Below the pieces are notes generated by a model. It was not told where the DNA came from and did no database searches. It saw only the letters and a list, made by a program, of their open reading frames with translations. Positions 35,297-43,380 of a DNA stretch of 64,000 nt are shown here, in pieces (positions within the stretch are counted from its first letter, which is position 1; each line of letters opens with the position of its first letter). Location: the NCBI GenBank assembly GCA_003150615.1, contig QALN01000005.1, forward strand, positions 1 to 64,000, written 5' to 3'. This DNA is from Flavobacteriales bacterium. Its GTDB lineage: Bacteria; Bacteroidota; Bacteroidia; Flavobacteriales; UBA1820. Both the position numbers and the translations under genes were made by a program.

Positions 35297-36406
35297 TTAT
35301 TCACCGAAAATCCCTTCGAGGGTTTCCTTGAGAGAAGGGCCCGTTTCGATGAATTTCCCGTCGGGGCCTATCAGGAATGTGCTTGGGACCGCTTTTACTG
35401 CATATTCGCCGGAGCCGGCGGCGGCCCAGCCTTTTGCGTCGGACATTTGCGGCCAGGGGAGCTGAAGATCCGAAATGCCTTTGAGCCATGCTTCTTTCCT
35501 ACTGTCCAGCGACACCCCTATTATTTCAAATCCTTTGTCCTTGTATTTAGCATACAATTCCTTAAGTTCCGGCATGGCGGCCCTGCACGGTCCGCACCAC
35601 GAAGCCCAGAAGTCTATCAACACGTATTTTCCCTTTCCTGCGAAATCGGACAGTTTTACGATATTCCCATCTGGTGCGGGAGCCTGGAAATCGATGAACG
35701 GACGCCCAGGCTGTACGGCCTGTTTGGCTGCGGCGAATCTTATCCTTTCGGCATTGTGCGGTTCGTCGCGCAGGCCGGCAGGTATTGCATCGACAGTCTT
35801 CAGAAGTATAGGAAGTGGCATGAATATGAAGTCGCTGCTTTTGAATGCTGTGCGACCGGCGTCATTGGATATGTTTTCGATGACAAAATCCGACAAAAAA
35901 CGGTAATAAATGTTCGACAGGCTGTCGAGTTCTGCTTTTGCCGAGGCTTTTTCCTTTTCGGTAGCCGATGCGTTGCGCGAGCGTTTTCCGGCGGCGTCCA
36001 TAAGCGGGCAAAGTCTCAGTTTTTCAGAAGACAGAGCATTGTATTTATCATTAAGCGGTGTGCCTGTGACGATGCTTTTAGAGTTGTACCAATCATCGTA
36101 TCCGTCAAGAACTACGTTTATCTTTCCCTCGTCGGTGAATATCGTGGCTACCAGTCCGTTGCGCACTCCTTTTGGGAAAGCCCGGACAATAATCGGCCCG
36201 TTGTCCTCAGCCGTGCCGCTGAAAGTGAATTTTCCGGCAGTAACCGTGGTCTTGCCTACGGTTTCCTGTAGATTGTCTTTTATTTTTGTGATCGTCACTG
36301 TGTCGCCGTCGGCGGCGGCCGGAGCTGTGCCCGAAATAGAGTAAACATGTTGCCCCATGCATGCCGATGCTGTGAACAAGGCGGCGGAAAGCAATAAATT
36401 TTTCAT
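35297..36406 (-). CDS. exported TlpA-type thioredoxin with N-terminal DUF4369-like domain
   Basis: 369 residues from the ATG at 36406: a signal peptide (MKNLLLSAALF..., to about 18), a beta-rich DUF4369-like domain (about 20-120), a helical linker and a C-terminal thioredoxin domain (about 230-369) with the redox pair in WASWCGPCR. Such proteins reduce disulfides in the periplasm. The frame is open to 36478, but a TATATTTG element at 36476-36483 overlaps that start and the extra residues are only an A-rich tandem repeat, so the inner ATG is chosen. Confidence 0.88.
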   Translation of the reverse strand: MKNLLLSAALFTASACMGQHVYSISGTAPAAADGDTVTITKIKDNLQETVGKTTVTAGKFTFSGTAEDNGPIIVRAFPKGVRNGLVATIFTDEGKINVVLDGYDDWYNSKSIVTGTPLNDKYNALSSEKLRLCPLMDAAGKRSRNASATEKEKASAKAELDSLSNIYYRFLSDFVIENISNDAGRTAFKSSDFIFMPLPILLKTVDAIPAGLRDEPHNAERIRFAAAKQAVQPGRPFIDFQAPAPDGNIVKLSDFAGKGKYVLIDFWASWCGPCRAAMPELKELYAKYKDKGFEIIGVSLDSRKEAWLKGISDLQLPWPQMSDAKGWAAAGSGEYAVKAVPSTFLIGPDGKFIETGPSLKETLEGIFGE

Positions 36407-36409
36407 TTG

Positions 36410-36444
36410 TTTTTTTGTTGTGTTTTTTTGTTGTGTTTTTTTTG
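36410..36444. repeat. 13-bp tandem repeat in the leader of the TlpA-type gene
   Basis: Two exact copies of T7GTTGTG (36410-36422 and 36423-36435) followed by T8G. In the mRNA of the minus-strand gene this reads as CACAAC plus A-runs directly before the start codon. Confidence 0.85.
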
Positions 36445-36475
36445 CGGCTCGATCAGTATTTTTCATGTGTGCAGA

Positions 36476-36483
36476 CAAATATA
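36476..36483 (-). promoter_or_regulatory. promoter element for the TlpA-type gene
   Basis: TATATTTG on the minus strand, 70 bp before the ATG at 36406. Confidence 0.55.
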
Positions 36484-36603
36484 TTGTTTAAAGTTTTACT
36501 GCATACGTTTTTTTTTCGTTTTATAATAATTATCCGGAGGTTTTATTAAAATCGTGCTCCGGATATATCTTGAAGGGATTGTTGCAAAAAAGATGAAAAA
36601 ATG

Positions 36604-36635
36604 TTGCAAGTGTCGAAAATTATATCGGAAATTTG
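36604..36635 (+). promoter_or_regulatory. promoter for the B12 locus
   Basis: TTG (36604-36606), 21 bp, then GAAATTTG (36628-36635), one base off TAnnTTTG. Its predicted start point coincides with the beginning of the cobalamin riboswitch, which supports it. Confidence 0.5.
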
Positions 36636-36638
36636 TGG

Positions 36639-36846
36639 CCGCAACGGTTCCCGTTTTTTACGGGATTAAAAGGGAACGCCGTGAAAATCGGCGACAGTTC
36701 CCGCTGCTGTAAACCCCGGCTTTTTTGCGTTGGCCGTATGCCGTGTAAAAAAGTCCGTGCTTTTGGGACGTTAAGTCACTGCGCATTTACCAAAAATGCG
36801 TGGGAAGGCCTCAAAAGCGGGGTGAGTCAGAAGACCTGCCATTGCA
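36639..36846 (+). promoter_or_regulatory. cobalamin riboswitch
   Basis: The conserved B12 core is clear: GGGAAC (36673-36678), GTGAAAATC (36681-36689), the CCCGCTGCTGTAAA block (36700-36713), AAGTCACTGCG near 36774-36784, GGGAAGGC near 36802-36809 and the closing GTCAGAAGACCTGCC (36826-36840). It binds adenosyl- or other cobalamins in the nascent RNA and would lower expression of the downstream uptake genes when B12 is ample. It lies about 265 bp before the first gene of the B12 locus. Confidence 0.95.
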
Positions 36847-36852
36847 TGACGG

Positions 36853-36967
36853 AGATTTTACAGCCTGCGGAGAATGGGCGGTCTTTAGAGTCGATATACG
36901 GGATGTTTTTTCACATCTTCAATGCCGTGCCTTACGGCTTCCCGGATATCCGCCTGCTGTAAAATCT
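36853..36967 (+). promoter_or_regulatory. possible expression platform of the cobalamin riboswitch
   Basis: An inverted repeat joins AGATTTTACAGC (36853-36864) with GCTGTAAAATCT (36956-36967), 12 bp perfect, extended by further near-matches on the inner side. The left arm's TTTACAGC is also complementary to GCTGTAAA inside the conserved aptamer block (36706-36713). The left arm could thus pair with either the aptamer or the downstream arm. No classic terminator with a T-run is seen before the gene at 37110. Confidence 0.5.
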
Positions 36968-37109
36968 TCAACGGACACAGCAGGTACCCGCACCGGGTTT
37001 TACCAATTGCCTGTAATGTTTTCCCTGCGGATTTTATGCCTTGGGGACATTGTTGCCTGTTTGTGCCTTTGTATCGGGAAAATACAAACCATTTACAAAC
37101 ATTCATAAG

Positions 37110-38579
37110 ATGAAAAAAGCATTACTGTTTTTTATTTTCGCCCTTGTCCTGTCTTCGTGCAGCAAGAGCGAGGCTCCTGCCCCCACGCCGCAGGCTATCG
37201 TAACCCTTTCCGACGGAAGCTCAGTTTCCGATAATGTGGAAATGACTGCCGGGAATACCGTGAAATTTTCCGCAAAATGCGATAACGCCCAAATACGCCG
37301 CTGCGACTGGTATATCGACGGACAGCTTAAAAGCGTGGCCGATTATCTGGAATTTTCCCCTGTCCAGCCCGGCACGTACGAAATAAAACTCATCGTAACG
37401 GCTTACGGTGAATCCCAGGCAACCGTAGTGTTCTCCGTCACGGTTTACGGGCCGTATAAAAGCGGCACGTATATCCTTGTCGAGGGCAATATGAGCAGTG
37501 ATAATGGCTCGATATGCTTTGTCGATGAAAACGGTACGTTCTATTCCGACCCGTACGGCCAGGCCAATCTTAACGAAGGCCGTCCGACGTCTCCCGGCAA
37601 CGTATTGCAGGATATGTTCATCTATAAGGATAAAGCGTATTTCGTAACACAGAACGGAACCTCGCAGGGACAGGGCGCGCGCCTTGTAAAATGCGACGCC
37701 CAGACGCTCAAGGCTGAAAAATTCTATACCGGCTCGATAGACGACGAAACCGTATGGCCGCAGCACATAGTGGTCGTAAACGAAAACAAAGCGTACATAC
37801 GCTGGTCACAATCCGGTATGGAAACCACTTCAGGCATACGCGTTATGAACCTGGCCACCGGTCAGTGGAGCCCGGAGAGCATAGAAGGTACCGAAGGCGC
37901 ATTTACCGTGAGCGGTTCGACAAAGGCCCGCATGCTGCTTCAGGGGGATAAAGTTTATGCGCCGTGCGGGCAATATCTGAAAATAATCGACACAAATACC
38001 GACAAAGTGATAAAGACGATAGACTTCGGAGCTACCCGCCAGACCAAGGATATAGCCAAGGGCCATGACGGAAACATTTACATGCTTGTCAGCGGTACGT
38101 TCACGGGAGGTTTTTACTCGCCGACATACGGCTCCGAGGCTACTGTGGTATGCATAAAGCCTTCCGGCGATTCGTACACTGAAAAAGAACTGCCGGCCGA
38201 GATGCAGATGCCTGTGGCTACATGGAGCCCTAACGTGGGGATGTGCGCTTCGTTTACCGAAGACGCCCTGTTTTTCCGCATGGGCACAGGGTATTCCACT
38301 TCGGTGGTTGCGCGTTACGAATACAAGACCGGTACGGCTAAGAAGCTCTTGGACGTGTCGGGCCAGAGCGGACTCGGTTTCCTTGTGTACGGATACCTCG
38401 GAGTCGATAAAAACGATGTGCTTTACGTAGGCACGACCGATTATTCAAATTCCATGATAGGTACGTTCGATGCCAAAACGGGAGCTCGTCTGGAAAAGAC
38501 GTATCAGATAAGAAGCGGCAGCCCTGCGGGTATAGATTTCACGTACAGGTTCTCTGACGAGTACCTCGGAAGGAATTGA
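37110..38579 (+). CDS. BtuG-like cobalamin-binding surface lipoprotein with N-terminal PKD-like domain
   Basis: 489 residues from the ATG at 37110 (the frame opens at 37041 but the MKKALLFF signal and LSSC lipobox mark the true start). An Ig/PKD-like domain (about 30-120, with W-IDG and GTYEIKL landmarks) precedes a seven-bladed-propeller region with DUF5074/YncE-type repeats (about 125-489). BtuG propellers sit on BtuB at the cell surface and hold cobalamin very tightly. It is the first gene after the riboswitch. A second BtuG without the extra domain closes the locus, so this may be a functional variant. B12 binding is inferred from context and family. Confidence 0.82.
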   Translation: MKKALLFFIFALVLSSCSKSEAPAPTPQAIVTLSDGSSVSDNVEMTAGNTVKFSAKCDNAQIRRCDWYIDGQLKSVADYLEFSPVQPGTYEIKLIVTAYGESQATVVFSVTVYGPYKSGTYILVEGNMSSDNGSICFVDENGTFYSDPYGQANLNEGRPTSPGNVLQDMFIYKDKAYFVTQNGTSQGQGARLVKCDAQTLKAEKFYTGSIDDETVWPQHIVVVNENKAYIRWSQSGMETTSGIRVMNLATGQWSPESIEGTEGAFTVSGSTKARMLLQGDKVYAPCGQYLKIIDTNTDKVIKTIDFGATRQTKDIAKGHDGNIYMLVSGTFTGGFYSPTYGSEATVVCIKPSGDSYTEKELPAEMQMPVATWSPNVGMCASFTEDALFFRMGTGYSTSVVARYEYKTGTAKKLLDVSGQSGLGFLVYGYLGVDKNDVLYVGTTDYSNSMIGTFDAKTGARLEKTYQIRSGSPAGIDFTYRFSDEYLGRN

Positions 38580-38635
38580 AAACGCCTGTGCGGGTATGGA
38601 AAAGTATCCTGTTCGCACGGACTCGTAACGGACTG

Positions 38636-38673
38636 ACGGCCGGCAGGATGAAACGGTTGTGACGGCTGTTTTT
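38636..38673 (+). terminator. possible terminator after the first BtuG-like gene
   Basis: Arms ACGGCCG (38636-38642) and CGGCTGT (38663-38669), one G-U pair, followed by TTTTT. Weak; if real it separates the first gene from the btuB part of the locus. Confidence 0.35.
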
Positions 38674-38709
38674 AACTTTCGGCCGATAGGCAGATATTTT
38701 TTTTATACT

Positions 38710-38763
38710 CATCTTTGTTAAATGGTGGCAACCCTTCCGAGAGGCATTGAGGAGGGGATTGCC
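38710..38763 (+). promoter_or_regulatory. possible internal promoter and 5' hairpin in the B12 locus
   Basis: CATCTTTG (38710-38717) differs by one base from TAnnTTTG. Just after the expected start point comes a hairpin between GGCAACCCTTCC (38727-38738) and GGAGGGGATTGCC (38751-38763). It has no B12-box, so it is not a second cobalamin riboswitch. Confidence 0.35.
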
Positions 38764-38838
38764 CCGTTTAAATTTTCAAGGATGTGCGGAAAAATGCCGG
38801 TGATGAAAAATTTGAAATATATAAATAATAGATGCGAT

Positions 38839-40137
38839 ATGAAAAAAATCATCCGTGCTGCACTATTGCCTTTGGTGGTTGTGCTGGCATTCTGTTCGTG
38901 TACCAAGTATGAAAAAGTCGGCGGAGGCGGCAACGACGGGGAAAAAGTCTTCGACATACTCACTGCCGATAATTTCGCAGTGAACGCCGGTGAGAAAAAT
39001 GTTTTCAAAATAGGCCGCAGCCAGGACGGATACAGGTGGTTGCTCGACGGACGCGAGGTTTCCACGGCTTCCACTTATGAATTTACGCCGGTAAAACAGG
39101 GTACGTATGCCATAACCCTGGAAACGTCGGCCGGCAAGTACGAATGTTCGGTGGATGTGTTGAGACCGGTAACCGACAATTCGTCCAAATGGATATCCGA
39201 TATCGTGGAATACCGGCCGGCTCCCGGACAGTTTATAAATGCTTCTTCGTGGGGTACATACGAACGCGCACGTTCGATAATAGGCGAGCAGCCTGAATTA
39301 GGCGAGCGCGGCGGCGTGTCTTTGGGCGGTTTCGGCGGTTATATCATTTTCAAATTCGACCATACGGTGGTCAACCAAAACGGATACGATTTCGTAATAC
39401 GCGGCAACGCTTTCGACGGATCCAGCGAGCCCGGAGCCGTAATGGTGGCTTTCGACCGCAATGGAAACGGCGTGCCTGACGACGACGAATGGTACGAACT
39501 GGCAGGGGAAACATACAATCCCGCTTCCGGCGGATACGAATACACGGTAAAGAAGAATTTCACGGTTACTTACACCAGGCCCGACGATATTTCGAAAGCA
39601 GTGGACGTGTCGTGGAGCGCTTCCGACGGGACTTCCGGATATATTTACGCCAATGTGTTCCACAGCCAGCCTTACTGGCCTCTGTTTGTCGACGGGGATC
39701 CTGCACATATGACATTTACCGGAACATGCCTTAGCAATCTGTCGATAGACCGGAGCGAAGAGATGGGGATGGAGGGCGAATATTGGTACAGTGCCGCCGC
39801 CGGAAAGGGCTATGCCGATAATTACTCGGAAGAGTACGACGATATAGTAAACCTGGATCCGCAGACGGCCAGGAGCAACAAATTCGATATTTCCAACGCA
39901 GTGGACGCACAAGGCAACAAAGTAAGGCTCTCAGGTGCCGATTTTATAAAAGTATATACTTGTATAAACCAATCGTCGGGATGGTTGGGCGAAGGCTCGA
40001 CAGAGGTGTGCGGGGCAATTTCCCTTACATCCGGTCCGTTATCCGGACAGTCGGACCCTTATGCCTCAGGTGAAGGTTCGACGGAGGTATGCGGAGCCAT
40101 TTCGCTCTCGGCTAAAAAAAAGTTTTTATGTTTTTAA
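38839..40137 (+). CDS. surface lipoprotein of the B12 locus, PKD-like N-domain, duplicated C-terminal tail
   Basis: 432 residues from the ATG at 38839; lipobox FCSC near residue 20. An Ig/PKD-like domain (about 40-105) shares W-L-DG, YEFTPV and GTYAI landmarks with the first BtuG-like protein. A second domain (about 115-390) contains an acidic calcium-loop-like segment, DRNGNGVPDDDEW. The tail repeats GEGSTEVCGAISL twice. It overlaps btuB by 10 bp. BtuH is a known extra B12-binding surface protein of such loci, and this protein could play a similar part, but I cannot identify it as BtuH. Surface exposure and B12 handling are inferred from context. Confidence 0.75.
   Translation: MKKIIRAALLPLVVVLAFCSCTKYEKVGGGGNDGEKVFDILTADNFAVNAGEKNVFKIGRSQDGYRWLLDGREVSTASTYEFTPVKQGTYAITLETSAGKYECSVDVLRPVTDNSSKWISDIVEYRPAPGQFINASSWGTYERARSIIGEQPELGERGGVSLGGFGGYIIFKFDHTVVNQNGYDFVIRGNAFDGSSEPGAVMVAFDRNGNGVPDDDEWYELAGETYNPASGGYEYTVKKNFTVTYTRPDDISKAVDVSWSASDGTSGYIYANVFHSQPYWPLFVDGDPAHMTFTGTCLSNLSIDRSEEMGMEGEYWYSAAAGKGYADNYSEEYDDIVNLDPQTARSNKFDISNAVDAQGNKVRLSGADFIKVYTCINQSSGWLGEGSTEVCGAISLTSGPLSGQSDPYASGEGSTEVCGAISLSAKKKFLCF
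39988..40107 (+). repeat. 39-bp coding duplication at the 3' end of the surface lipoprotein gene
   Basis: Copies at 39988-40026 and 40069-40107 encode the same 13 residues. Eight of 13 codons differ, all at third positions, so no amino acid changed. The linker between copies is 14 codons. Confidence 0.9.
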
Positions 40138-42077
40138 AATTAAAAAGAGCATTGCCATGCGCTGTGGCGGCACTGTTGTGTACGGCGGCGCATGCCCAGA
40201 TAAAAACGTTCGACGACGTGGTAATAGTAGGCCGGCGTACGCTTAAGGAAAGCGCCGTTACCAAAACGGTGATAGATTCGGTAAAAATGGCCGAATCGGT
40301 CAATGCCTCGTTTGCCGAGCTTCTGTCCAAACACTCGTCCATTTTTGTCAAAACCTACGGCCAGGGTTCGACGGCTACCGTGTCGTTCCGGGGGACAGCG
40401 GCATCACATACGCAGGTGGAGTGGAATGGTGTAAACATAAACAACCCGATGTTGGGACAGGTGGATTTTTCCCTCATTCCGGTGTGGTTTGTGGATAAGA
40501 CGGAACTTTACCACGGAGGCAGTTCCCTGCAACAGGGCAGCGGCGCACTGGGCGGCGAAGTGAGCATAGGTTCCACGCCGCACTGGGGCGAGAAATTTTA
40601 CGGTGCGCTTATGCAGACGGCCGGAAGTTACGGGACTTACCAGACGTTTCTCTCGGTCGGGGGAGGGAGTGAAAAATTCCAGGCCCGTGTGCGTTATATG
40701 TACGACCAGGCGGAAAACGATTTCGAATACCTTAACAGGGCCGTGCCTCCTTTCGAGACAGTGAAACAAACCAACGCCGATTACAAAAAGCACGGTGGCG
40801 TGTTGGATATGTATTACAACGCGGGGAAAAACAATTTCCTTTCGCTCAACGTGTGGTTCATGCATGCCGACCGCAATCTGCCTACGATAATGTCATATCA
40901 GGGACCGGGCCGCACGGAAAAACAGACGGACAACGATACCCGTATCGTCGGTCGGTGGAACAAATACTGGGGACGTTTCCGTTCGGAATTCACCACCGGT
41001 TTTACCACGTCCAACATAGATTATTATCTGGCCAACAGAACTGATCTGGGCAGCTTCGTCAATTACGACTCCCGAAGTGTGATATACAGTTTTTACAACA
41101 AGTACAATTTCGAATTCAATCTTTCGGAAAAAACGTCGTTTAAAGCTACTGTAAATGGTAATTATCACGCTGTCAATATCTTCGACCGAATAACTGAGGA
41201 AGGATATTCGGCAGAGCGTACCGACTTCGGGCTAAGCGTTTCGGCGCATCACAGATTCAACGACTGGCTGTCTGGCTATGCATTGGTGCGGGAAGACCTT
41301 ACGGATGGAGGTTTTACACCGGTGATGCCTTCCGTCGGACTGGAATTCAAGCCTTTGGACGGGGAGCGGTTTTTCGTTAAGTTCAACGCTACGCGCAACT
41401 ATCACCAGCCGACGCTCAACGACCTCTACTGGCTGCCTGGAGGAAATCCGGACCTGCGTCCCGAGGAAGGCTATACGACCGACATGTCGGTGGAATACTC
41501 GCGCACGATGGGGCGTTTTTTCGCATCGGCGGGAGTTACGGGATACCTTTCGTGGATAGACGACTGGATAATATGGCGTCCGAGCGAATTCCGTTACTGG
41601 ACGGCTGAAAACATAAAAAAAGTGTTCGCGCGCGGGGCGGAAATAAACCTTTCCGGCGGATATTCTCACGGAGGACTGAAAGTGAATGCTTCGGGTAACT
41701 ATGCATATACCCGCACGTCGAACGAGGACCCGGACCTCAAGGACGACCAGTCGAAGGGGCGGCAGCTCATATACATCCCCGTGCACAAGGGAAATATCAT
41801 GCTCGATGCCGCATACAAAGGTTTTTACCTGTATTACGTATGGTCCGCTGTGAGTGAGCGTTATACCACATCGAGCAACGAGTCTACCCGGCACACCCTG
41901 CCTGCCTACGACATACACAATATGACAGTAGGCAAAAAGGTGAACATCGGCGGCGGATATGCGGTAGAGGCTTCGCTGAAGCTGAACAACGTGTTCGACA
42001 GAAAATACCAGGCTATACTCTGGCGGGCAATGCCGGGCCGCAATTATATGTTCTCACTTAAATTTTCGTTCGATTAA
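40128..42077 (+). CDS. btuB: TonB-dependent cobalamin receptor BtuB
   Basis: 649 residues. Signal peptide (to about 23, AHAQ), a TonB-box-like FDDVVIVGRR segment (about 28-37), a plug domain (about 40-155 with VSFRGTAASHTQVEWNGV and the GSGALGGEVSIG segment) and a 22-strand barrel ending in the aromatic FSLKFSFD. Import of cobalamin is inferred from the riboswitch and the two BtuG-type neighbours. The TonB/ExbB/ExbD proteins at 53426-56463 could energise it. The start lies inside the preceding gene, so translation is likely coupled. Confidence 0.9.
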   Translation: MFLKLKRALPCAVAALLCTAAHAQIKTFDDVVIVGRRTLKESAVTKTVIDSVKMAESVNASFAELLSKHSSIFVKTYGQGSTATVSFRGTAASHTQVEWNGVNINNPMLGQVDFSLIPVWFVDKTELYHGGSSLQQGSGALGGEVSIGSTPHWGEKFYGALMQTAGSYGTYQTFLSVGGGSEKFQARVRYMYDQAENDFEYLNRAVPPFETVKQTNADYKKHGGVLDMYYNAGKNNFLSLNVWFMHADRNLPTIMSYQGPGRTEKQTDNDTRIVGRWNKYWGRFRSEFTTGFTTSNIDYYLANRTDLGSFVNYDSRSVIYSFYNKYNFEFNLSEKTSFKATVNGNYHAVNIFDRITEEGYSAERTDFGLSVSAHHRFNDWLSGYALVREDLTDGGFTPVMPSVGLEFKPLDGERFFVKFNATRNYHQPTLNDLYWLPGGNPDLRPEEGYTTDMSVEYSRTMGRFFASAGVTGYLSWIDDWIIWRPSEFRYWTAENIKKVFARGAEINLSGGYSHGGLKVNASGNYAYTRTSNEDPDLKDDQSKGRQLIYIPVHKGNIMLDAAYKGFYLYYVWSAVSERYTTSSNESTRHTLPAYDIHNMTVGKKVNIGGGYAVEASLKLNNVFDRKYQAILWRAMPGRNYMFSLKFSFD

Positions 42078-42089
42078 TACATTCCCGAA

Positions 42090-43196
42090 ATGAAAAAGAG
42101 CATTTTTTTACTGCTGCTGACCTCCCTTGTCGCCTGTTCCTGCGGCGACGACCTTATGACCGGAGGCGTTCAGTACGATCGTCAGGGAGAAGGTGTGTTC
42201 ATATGCAATGAAGGCAATTTCATGTACGGTAACGCATCTCTTTCGTATTACGATCCCGAAAAACGCGAGGCGGACAACCAGGTATTTTACAATGCGAATA
42301 ATTTTCCACTTGGAGATGTATGCCAGTCGATGTCGATAATCGGCGGACGCGGTTTCGTGGTGGTGAACAACTCAGGCAAGGTGTTTGTGATAGATATCAA
42401 CACGTTCAAATACCTCGGGGTTATAAAAGGACTTACTTCCCCTAGGTATATACAGCAGGTAAGCGATGACAAAATATACATTTCCGATATTTACAGCCCG
42501 TTTATTGCCATTGCCGACCCAAAGACGCTGGAGGTTACCGGGCGCGTGTACATGGGTACGAGAAACGGTCCCGGCAAGGTGAACGGCACGGAGCAGATGG
42601 TCATGCACGGCAACTATGTGTACGTATGCAGCTGGTCATACAACAACAAGATATATAAGATAGACACCCGTACCGATGAGGTCGTCGACTCGATAGGCGT
42701 TACCAAGCAACCCAATAGCATGGTGCTGGACAAAAACGGCAAGATATGGGTGCTGTCCGACGGCAGCTATAAGGGCTCGCCCTACGGGCAGGAGCGGGCT
42801 TCTCTGATAAAAATAGACGCAGGGCGTTTTGCCGTTGAAGCGATAATGGATTTTCCGACCATGGAATGTTCGCCTTCGGAACTTTGCATAAACGGCGCTC
42901 GTGACAGGATATATTTTATAAACGGAAGCTGGGCTGGAGAAGGCGTTGCCAATAGCGGAATATATACTATGGGTGTCGAAGAGACTACGTTGCCTTCTGC
43001 ACCGCTGATACCTGAGGACGGCCGGCTGTTCTATGCGCTGGCCATACACCCTAAAACAGGTGAAATATATTTCAGCGATGCGATAGACTACGTGCAGCGC
43101 GGCATCGTGTTCCGCTATTCTGCGGACGGGCGGCGTATCGATGAATTCAAAGTGGATATTATACCGGGGGCTTTCTGCTTTAAGACGGCCGAGTAA
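42090..43196 (+). CDS. btuG: BtuG-type cobalamin-capturing surface lipoprotein
   Basis: 368 residues. Signal peptide with Cys in the VACSCG segment (lipidated Cys near 16-18). The mature part is a DUF5074 seven-bladed propeller starting GEGVFICNEGNFMYGNASLSY, a BtuG hallmark. BtuG forms a lid on BtuB and hands over B12. It begins 12 bp after btuB, as in characterised Bacteroides loci. No extra N-terminal domain is present, unlike the gene at 37110. A perfect-arm terminator follows. Confidence 0.9.
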   Translation: MKKSIFLLLLTSLVACSCGDDLMTGGVQYDRQGEGVFICNEGNFMYGNASLSYYDPEKREADNQVFYNANNFPLGDVCQSMSIIGGRGFVVVNNSGKVFVIDINTFKYLGVIKGLTSPRYIQQVSDDKIYISDIYSPFIAIADPKTLEVTGRVYMGTRNGPGKVNGTEQMVMHGNYVYVCSWSYNNKIYKIDTRTDEVVDSIGVTKQPNSMVLDKNGKIWVLSDGSYKGSPYGQERASLIKIDAGRFAVEAIMDFPTMECSPSELCINGARDRIYFINGSWAGEGVANSGIYTMGVEETTLPSAPLIPEDGRLFYALAIHPKTGEIYFSDAIDYVQRGIVFRYSADGRRIDEFKVDIIPGAFCFKTAE

Positions 43197-43211
43197 AACC
43201 GCATATATTTC

Positions 43212-43270
43212 AAAAACTCCGGTTAAACAAAGCGGGTACGACAACACGTCATTGTTTAACCGGAGTTTTT
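43212..43270. terminator. terminator after btuG
   Basis: Perfect 19-bp arms AAAAACTCCGGTTAAACAA (43212-43230) and its complement (43252-43270) with a 21-base loop, A-run and T-run at the ends. Can serve both convergent genes, though it is 110 bp from the HD gene's stop. Confidence 0.87.
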
Positions 43271-43380
43271 AATTGTCTGTTATGGATAGCAGGGTAATGA
43301 CCGATATGTGCGAGGCCGGCTGTGATGATACGGTTGCGGCAGATAAATGCCTCCGTAGTGATTCTTTCGCCTGTATTATG

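Noticed and set aside
38580..38800. Hairpin-rich spacer considered as a second cobalamin riboswitch before the btuB part
   Set aside because: None of the conserved B12-core blocks is present; only simple hairpins and a weak promoter-like site are seen.
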